Shown here piece by piece: positions 59,855-64,000 of a stretch of DNA of 64,000 nucleotides. Each line of letters opens with the position of its first letter. Position 1 is the stretch's first letter. Position numbers and translations under genes: made by a program. Location of the stretch: positions 1-64,000 of the forward strand of contig JAXMCE010000010.1 of assembly GCA_046349515.1 (NCBI GenBank). Reading direction: 5' to 3'. The notes beneath the pieces were generated by a model. It made no database searches. It was not told the DNA's origin and worked only from the letters and a program-made list of their open reading frames with translations. Source of the stretch: JBGPGW01 sp046349515 (lineage in GTDB: Bacteria; Pseudomonadota; Alphaproteobacteria; CADEGL01).

Positions 59855-60628
59855 ATGCGTCTCAAAAATAAGGTCGCGGTCGTCACCGGCGGAAGTCGCG
59901 GCATCGGCGAAGCCTATGTCCGACGCTTTGCCGCCGAGGGGGCCAAGGTCGTCATTGCGGATCTCCTCGATTCGGAAGGCGAGGCCGTCGTGCGCTCGCT
60001 CGAGGCGGAGGGACGCGAAGCCGTCTATGTCCGCACCGACGTGACGAAGAAAGCCCAGGTCGAGGCCGTCATGGACGCCGCCATATCGCGCTACGGCGCG
60101 CTCGACGTCTGCATTGCCAATGCAGCCGTGGCGGACTATGGCGACATTCTGGACACGTCCGAGGAAACGTTCGACCGCGTCATGGCGGTCAACGTGAAAG
60201 GCGTTTTCCTCACGAACCAGGCGGCGGGACAGCGGATGCGCGCGGCCAAGCGCGGCGTCATCATCAACATCGCGTCCACCGTCGCGGTCGTCGGGGACAA
60301 TTACGAAGGCTGCTATCCCTCGAGCAAGGGGGCGGTCAATCTGCTGACGCGCACCTTCGCGCTCGCGCTCGCGCCCTACGGAGTCCGCGTCGTCGCGATC
60401 GGTCCCGGGGCAACGCGCACCAAGATGATGGAAGAGGCGTTCAACGATCCCGCGCGCCTAAAGTCGCTTCAAGCCCGTACGCCGCTCGGCCGGCCGGCGG
60501 ATCCCTCCGAGATGGCGGGCGTCGCGGTATTCCTGGCCTCCGATGATGCGAGCTACATCACCGGCCACACGATCTACGTGGACGGCGGGCGGCTTGTCCT
60601 CAACTACGTGATGCCGGAACGCGCTTGA
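59855..60628 (+). CDS. SDR family oxidoreductase (2)
   Basis: 257-residue paralogue of the preceding enzyme, with nearly the same N-terminus (MRLKNKVAVVTGGSRGIGEAYVRRF) and C-terminus (YVDGGRLVLNYVMPERA). The NAG motif reads NAA (IANAAVA). The catalytic YxxxK appears in CYPSSKGAVNLL. The pair looks like a recent tandem duplication and may act as a two-subunit or successive-step pair. Confidence 0.88.
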   Translation: MRLKNKVAVVTGGSRGIGEAYVRRFAAEGAKVVIADLLDSEGEAVVRSLEAEGREAVYVRTDVTKKAQVEAVMDAAISRYGALDVCIANAAVADYGDILDTSEETFDRVMAVNVKGVFLTNQAAGQRMRAAKRGVIINIASTVAVVGDNYEGCYPSSKGAVNLLTRTFALALAPYGVRVVAIGPGATRTKMMEEAFNDPARLKSLQARTPLGRPADPSEMAGVAVFLASDDASYITGHTIYVDGGRLVLNYVMPERA

Positions 60629-60655
60629 CCCCCGCGCGGCCGATTGCGTTGCCTT

Positions 60656-61297
60656 CTAGCAACGAATGGCGGCGATCAACCGCTCGGCCGATTCGAGGTC
60701 CTCGGGCGCGTTCACGTTGAAGAACGGATCGATGGCCTCGACCGGCCAGTCGACCACGGCCCGCTTGAAGCGGGCGGTCCAGGCGTCGACCTTGCGGACG
60801 CCGTCCTGCACGAGTGCGTGATGGAGTTCGTCGGCAAGGCGCAAGGGCCACAGCGCGAAGACAGGATGCACGATTCCGGCTGACGATGCGCATGCGAGAT
60901 CGGCGCCTTCGGCCGCGACAGCCTCGATGAGTTTCGCAACGAGATCAACCGGCAGGAACGGCGTGTCGGTCGCGAAGCTCGCAAGCCATTCGCAGCCGGG
61001 GCGCTCCCGCTTCGCCCACCTCATGCCGCTCAGGACGCCCGCAAGCGGGCCCGCGAAGCCCGGAACGACATCGGCCATGACGGGCAGCCCATCATCGGCA
61101 AAGCGCGCCGGATCGCCATTGGCGTTGAGGACGAGGGCGTCGACCTGCGGCCGCACCCGCTCGATGACACGGCTCAAGACGGTGCGGCCCGAGAGCAGGC
61201 GGAGGCACTTGTCGCCGCCACCCATGCGCCGCGACCGGCCGCCCGCGAGCAGCACGCCCGTGATCAGAGCTCGAGATCCCATCCCTTCGCCAAACAC
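60656..61297 (-). CDS. mobA: Molybdenum cofactor guanylyltransferase MobA
   Basis: Adds GMP to molybdopterin to make the bis-MGD cofactor. 213 residues with the nucleotidyltransferase motif GVLLAGGRSRRMGGGDKCL, then ADVVPGFAGPLAGVLSGM, and ASFATDTPFLP, the metal-binding Asp region. GTG 61297 or ATG 61282 can start it. It is divergent from moaA, so the two molybdenum cofactor genes share a control region. Confidence 0.93.
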   Translation of the reverse strand: MFGEGMGSRALITGVLLAGGRSRRMGGGDKCLRLLSGRTVLSRVIERVRPQVDALVLNANGDPARFADDGLPVMADVVPGFAGPLAGVLSGMRWAKRERPGCEWLASFATDTPFLPVDLVAKLIEAVAAEGADLACASSAGIVHPVFALWPLRLADELHHALVQDGVRKVDAWTARFKRAVVDWPVEAIDPFFNVNAPEDLESAERLIAAIRC

Positions 61298-61315
61298 CCT
61301 GCCCTTGAGCGCAAA

Positions 61316-61329
61316 GGCAGGAGCCTGCC
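61316..61329. promoter_or_regulatory. Dyad in the mobA-moaA intergenic region
   Basis: GGCAGG-AG-CCTGCC, perfect 6-bp arms with a 2-base spacer, near the mobA start. No known regulator motif is matched; it may be an operator or part of the mobA leader. Confidence 0.35.
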
Positions 61330-61464
61330 ACAGGCCCCTGTCATTCCCAAATCGGCCGGCCCAAATCGACCCGGTTCCGGCCGGCCCTGCCCCTTGCTCG
61401 GCCCTCCAGCGCCCTGTGAAAAAGGGTCCCGGCTACCCCCATTGATCGGAGGCCGATTGGACGT

Positions 61465-62544
61465 ATGTTAGCGCTCGACAGCCAAGCGCGAGGACGCATG
61501 CACGACAGCCCCGTCGGGCACAAGGCCGGGACGGCAGCCCGGCCGGGCGAGCCCCTCATCGACCCGTTCCGGCGCCCGATCACCTATCTCCGGGTCTCGG
61601 TCACGGATCGGTGCGACTTCCGCTGCGTCTACTGCATGGCCGAGGACATGACGTTCCTGCCGAAGGCCGAGGTCTTGTCGCTCGAGGAGCTGGAGCGGCT
61701 ATGCAGCGCCTTCATCCGCTTGGGCGTCCGGAAGCTCCGCCTCACGGGCGGAGAGCCACTGGTCAGGCGCAACATCATGGGCCTCATGCGCGCGCTGGGC
61801 CGGCATCGGGCGACGGGTGCGCTCGACGAATTGACCCTCACGACGAACGGCAGCCAGCTTGCCAGACATGCGACCGCGCTCGCCGAGGCCGGCGTCCGCC
61901 GCATCAACGTCTCCCTCGATACGCTCGATGCGGAAAAATTCACTGCCATCACGCGCTGGGGCAGGCTCGACCGCGTGCTGGAGGGGATCGAGGCGGCCCA
62001 GGCGGCGGGCCTGGGCATCAAGATCAACGCCGTCGCTCTCAAGGACGTGAATATCGATGAGATCGACCGCATGCTGGCCTGGTGTGGCGAGCGCGGCTAC
62101 GACCTCACCCTCATCGAGGTCATGCCGATGGGAGATATCGGCCCGCAAAGGGTCGACCAGTACTATCCCCTCTCGATGCTGCGGGCCAAGCTCGCCCAGC
62201 GCTGGACGCTCGAGGAGATCGACTACCGAACGGGCGGGCCCGCGCGCTACGTCCGGGTCAAGGAAACCGGCGGCCGTCTCGGCTTCATCACGCCGATGAC
62301 CCACAATTTCTGCGAGTCGTGCAATCGCGTGCGCCTGACATGCACGGGAACGCTGTTCATGTGCCTGGGCCAGGAGGATGCGGCCGATCTCCGCGAGCCT
62401 TTGAGGGCCAATCCGGACGATGCGGCGCTCGAGCGGGCGATCCGCGAGGCCATCGCGCGCAAGCCGAAAGGCCATGATTTCGTGATCGACCGCCGGATAG
62501 CGCCCACATCCGTCACGCGCCACATGAGCGTCACCGGCGGGTAA
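61465..62544 (+). CDS. moaA: GTP 3',8-cyclase MoaA
   Basis: Radical-SAM enzyme of the first step of molybdenum cofactor synthesis, 359 residues. N-terminal Fe-S cluster motif CDFRCVYCMAED (CxxxCxxC), GGEPLVRR, TTNGSQL, and the C-terminal second cluster motif FCESCNRVRLTCTGTLFMCLG. The ATG at 61498, with AGGA upstream, is an alternative start. The usual C-terminal double-Gly is altered to TGG at the very end (MSVTGG). Confidence 0.95.
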   Translation: MLALDSQARGRMHDSPVGHKAGTAARPGEPLIDPFRRPITYLRVSVTDRCDFRCVYCMAEDMTFLPKAEVLSLEELERLCSAFIRLGVRKLRLTGGEPLVRRNIMGLMRALGRHRATGALDELTLTTNGSQLARHATALAEAGVRRINVSLDTLDAEKFTAITRWGRLDRVLEGIEAAQAAGLGIKINAVALKDVNIDEIDRMLAWCGERGYDLTLIEVMPMGDIGPQRVDQYYPLSMLRAKLAQRWTLEEIDYRTGGPARYVRVKETGGRLGFITPMTHNFCESCNRVRLTCTGTLFMCLGQEDAADLREPLRANPDDAALERAIREAIARKPKGHDFVIDRRIAPTSVTRHMSVTGG

Positions 62545-62553
62545 ACCCGCGCC

Positions 62554-62829
62554 TTACGATCGCTTGGCGTTCTCCGTGACCTCGCAGACGCCGAACCCGC
62601 CCGGATCGATCACGATCGCGAGTCCGTTCTCAGCGGGGTTGATGCTCCAGCGCTCACCGCGCCAGAGGCCATTCGCCTTCTGCGGCATCGCGCGGAGCGG
62701 CTCCGTGATGATGAGAACGCCCGCTTCGTAGCAGCGGATCGTGAAGGGCGCGCTGAGCGCGGCCGGCACCTGGGCAGCCGCCATGCCGCCCGCAACGATG
62801 GTCAAGATCAAGGCGAGACACGCGCGCAT
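62554..62829 (-). CDS. Small secreted hypothetical protein
   Basis: 91 residues with a signal peptide (LALILTIVAGGMAAAQ). Mature part with two cysteines (FTIRCYEAGV, GFGVCEVTEN) and WRGERWSINP. I do not recognise a family. It is convergent with moaA. GGAGATCTCG precedes the start. Confidence 0.7.
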   Translation of the reverse strand: MRACLALILTIVAGGMAAAQVPAALSAPFTIRCYEAGVLIITEPLRAMPQKANGLWRGERWSINPAENGLAIVIDPGGFGVCEVTENAKRS

Positions 62830-62956
62830 CGAGATCTCCTTCCTGGCCCCATATCCCTCGCCTCCCCCTCCTAGGCCGCGAAAGATGGAGAAAGCGTGAA
62901 CGGCGGACGCCGGCGAGGGCCCATCGGGGCACCGGTCGTCCGCTCCCGCTGTCCCG

Positions 62957-63436
62957 TCACTTCAAGACGATCCTGTGCGCGAACTTGTTGCCGTCGCTGA
63001 ACGTGATGTTCTTGAAGCCGAGAAGCTTCGCGAGATCGAAGAAGGTGAAGAAGTCCTCGACGCCGTAATCCTGGAAGAAGGGAGTCTGCCGGGCAACGGC
63101 TGTCATCATCGCGAAGAGCGCGCGCGCCCGGTAAAGCGTGTTGTAGGCGTGGTCCTGCGTCGCGACGATGATGAGCTTCTCGGCCGAATCACCCTTGGCG
63201 AAGACCACGAATTGCGGCGGATAGGGCTGGGAGAGCATCTGGACCGTGAATGCCGTCACGAAGGCGAGGCGCCGTGCGCGGTCGCTGTCGGGCAGGACCT
63301 GGGCACGCGCCGTATAGACCTCCTCGCTCCTCGGGGTGGGAAAGTAATAGCCGGCGTGGTGCTCCTTGGCTTCGGCCGCCGGCCAAAACGCGAGAGACAG
63401 GACGACGGCCACGATCAGGCCTGCGGCGCGTGACAT
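62957..63436 (-). CDS. Secreted hypothetical protein
   Basis: 159 residues from the ATG at 63436, which has GGGAGGATCTCA before it. Signal peptide LIVAVVLSLAFWPAAEAKEHH, then YYFPTPRSEEVYTARAQVLP and FVTAFTVQMLSQPYPPQFVVFAKGD. No family is recognised; the open frame continues upstream but without a ribosome site or signal. Divergent from nadK. Confidence 0.75.
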   Translation of the reverse strand: MSRAAGLIVAVVLSLAFWPAAEAKEHHAGYYFPTPRSEEVYTARAQVLPDSDRARRLAFVTAFTVQMLSQPYPPQFVVFAKGDSAEKLIIVATQDHAYNTLYRARALFAMMTAVARQTPFFQDYGVEDFFTFFDLAKLLGFKNITFSDGNKFAHRIVLK

Positions 63437-63598
63437 TGAGATCCTCCCTTCCGATGTGCCCATCGCGCACGATGGCGAGGCCGCTTCCCTTTGACAACTG
63501 CCGTGCCCGCCCCTAGCGGCCCCGTCGCGCTCGGCTATACTCCCCGCCGCCCCAAGCCGGGGCCCCGAGGTCCCACACGAGCGCGCGCTGGCCGGCCC

Positions 63599-64000
63599 AT
63601 GCCCGATACCACCATGGCCTTTGTTGCGGCTGACACGCCGCCGGCGCAGGAGGCGCGCCTGCGTCTCGAGGCCCGCTATGCCCACGCAGACCCCGAATCC
63701 GCCGACGTCATCGTGGCCTTGGGCGGGGACGGTTTCATGCTCGAGACGCTGCATCGGTTCCGCGAGCGTCGCGTCCCGATCTACGGCATGCACCGGGGGA
63801 CGGTCGGCTTCCTCATGAACGAGTACCGGGAGGAGAATCTGCCGGACCGCCTCGCCTGCGCCGCGCCCGCGAAGCTCTATCCATTGCGCATGAATGCCCG
63901 AACCCTCGGGGGCGACGTGGCCGAGGCCATTGCCATCAACGAGGTCTCGCTTCTCCGCGAGACGCGCCTGGCGGCGAAGCTGCGGATCACCGTCGACGGC
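63599..64000 (+). CDS. nadK: NAD kinase NadK (C-terminus beyond window)
   Basis: ATP-dependent kinase making NADP from NAD. 134 codons are visible. The catalytic GGDG motif is in VIVALGGDGFMLETLHRF, followed by MHRGTVGFLMNEY and AIAINEVSLLRE, which are NadK hallmarks. Starts at 63599 or 63614 are possible. GCCCC-AAGCC-GGGGC at 63550-63564 is a small hairpin in its leader. Confidence 0.93.
   Translation, partial: MPDTTMAFVAADTPPAQEARLRLEARYAHADPESADVIVALGGDGFMLETLHRFRERRVPIYGMHRGTVGFLMNEYREENLPDRLACAAPAKLYPLRMNARTLGGDVAEAIAINEVSLLRETRLAAKLRITVDG

Noticed and set aside
61298..61464. Moco riboswitch upstream of moaA
   Set aside because: GC-rich hairpins occur, but the conserved Moco-motif core could not be recognised by eye.

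Overview
The window is a high-GC chromosomal segment from an alphaproteobacterium. The regulators identify the group: CtrA (51378-52097), its phosphotransferase ChpT (58197-58826), the CtrA antagonist SciP (38017-38328), the sigma-54 activator FlbD (43129-44484) and the FlbD partner FliX (9649-10062) all lie here. These are hallmarks of the Caulobacter-type flagellar and cell-cycle hierarchy. FliW instead of FlaF/FlbT, an FlhF/FlhG pair, and a che operon with a CheA ending in a CheW-like domain plus receiver suggest a Rhodospirillales-like lineage rather than Caulobacterales. That placement is inference.

Layout. 1-1256 (-): fliM (cut by the window edge) and fliL. 1527-4781 (+): flgF-flgG-flgA-flgH. 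4833-9085: a PpiC/SurA-type isomerase and a marR-emrA-emrB efflux operon, unrelated to motility. 9124-10062 (-): dksA and fliX, divergent from flgI-cheL(flgJ)-flbY(flgN)-flgK-flgL-fliW (10344-15484). 15607-28301: an accessory island of TPR glycosyltransferases, a GSCFA protein, FkbM/TylF-like methyltransferases and two Fe(II)/2OG-type oxygenases, probably for flagellin or surface glycan modification. 28562-37848: flagellin, a small unknown gene, fliD, two fliS genes, fliK, flgD, flgE. 38017-49378: sciP, then fliF-fliG-fliH-fliN-motA-flbD-flhA-flhF-flhG and a second FliK-like gene. 49390-51185 (-): fliJ and fliI, divergent from ctrA. 52209-58826 (-): cheR, cheB, cheY, cheW, cheA, chpT. 59065-64000: two tandem SDR genes, mobA, moaA, two small secreted proteins and the start of nadK.

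Regulation. Sigma-54 promoters (GG-N10-GC, TGGCAC-N5-TTGC type) precede flgF, flgI, flagellin, the second fliS and fliK. Each has one to three copies of a 15-bp dyad, CGGCAR-N3-YTGCCS, 60-90 bp upstream. This dyad resembles the Caulobacter ftr element bound by FlbD. It also occurs, without a sigma-54 promoter, in front of fliF next to a CtrA-like box, as in the Caulobacter fliF promoter that FlbD represses. Perfect CtrA boxes (TTAA-N7-TTAA) lie between fliX and flgI and upstream of chpT/che. The wiring reads: CtrA (fed by ChpT, restrained by SciP) -> early genes fliF...flbD and fliX -> FlbD/sigma-54 -> hook, filament and chaperone genes -> flagellin, whose leader carries a GGA hairpin that fits FliW-CsrA control.

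Most unusual points: a CheA with a truncated-haemoglobin-like domain that appears to have lost its haem ligand, between the HPt and dimerisation domains; flagellin-IN-like modules shared by FliD and the hook protein; paired FliS and paired FliK-like proteins; and a large modification island inside the flagellar cluster. No tRNA, rRNA, CRISPR array, insertion sequence or prophage was recognised.
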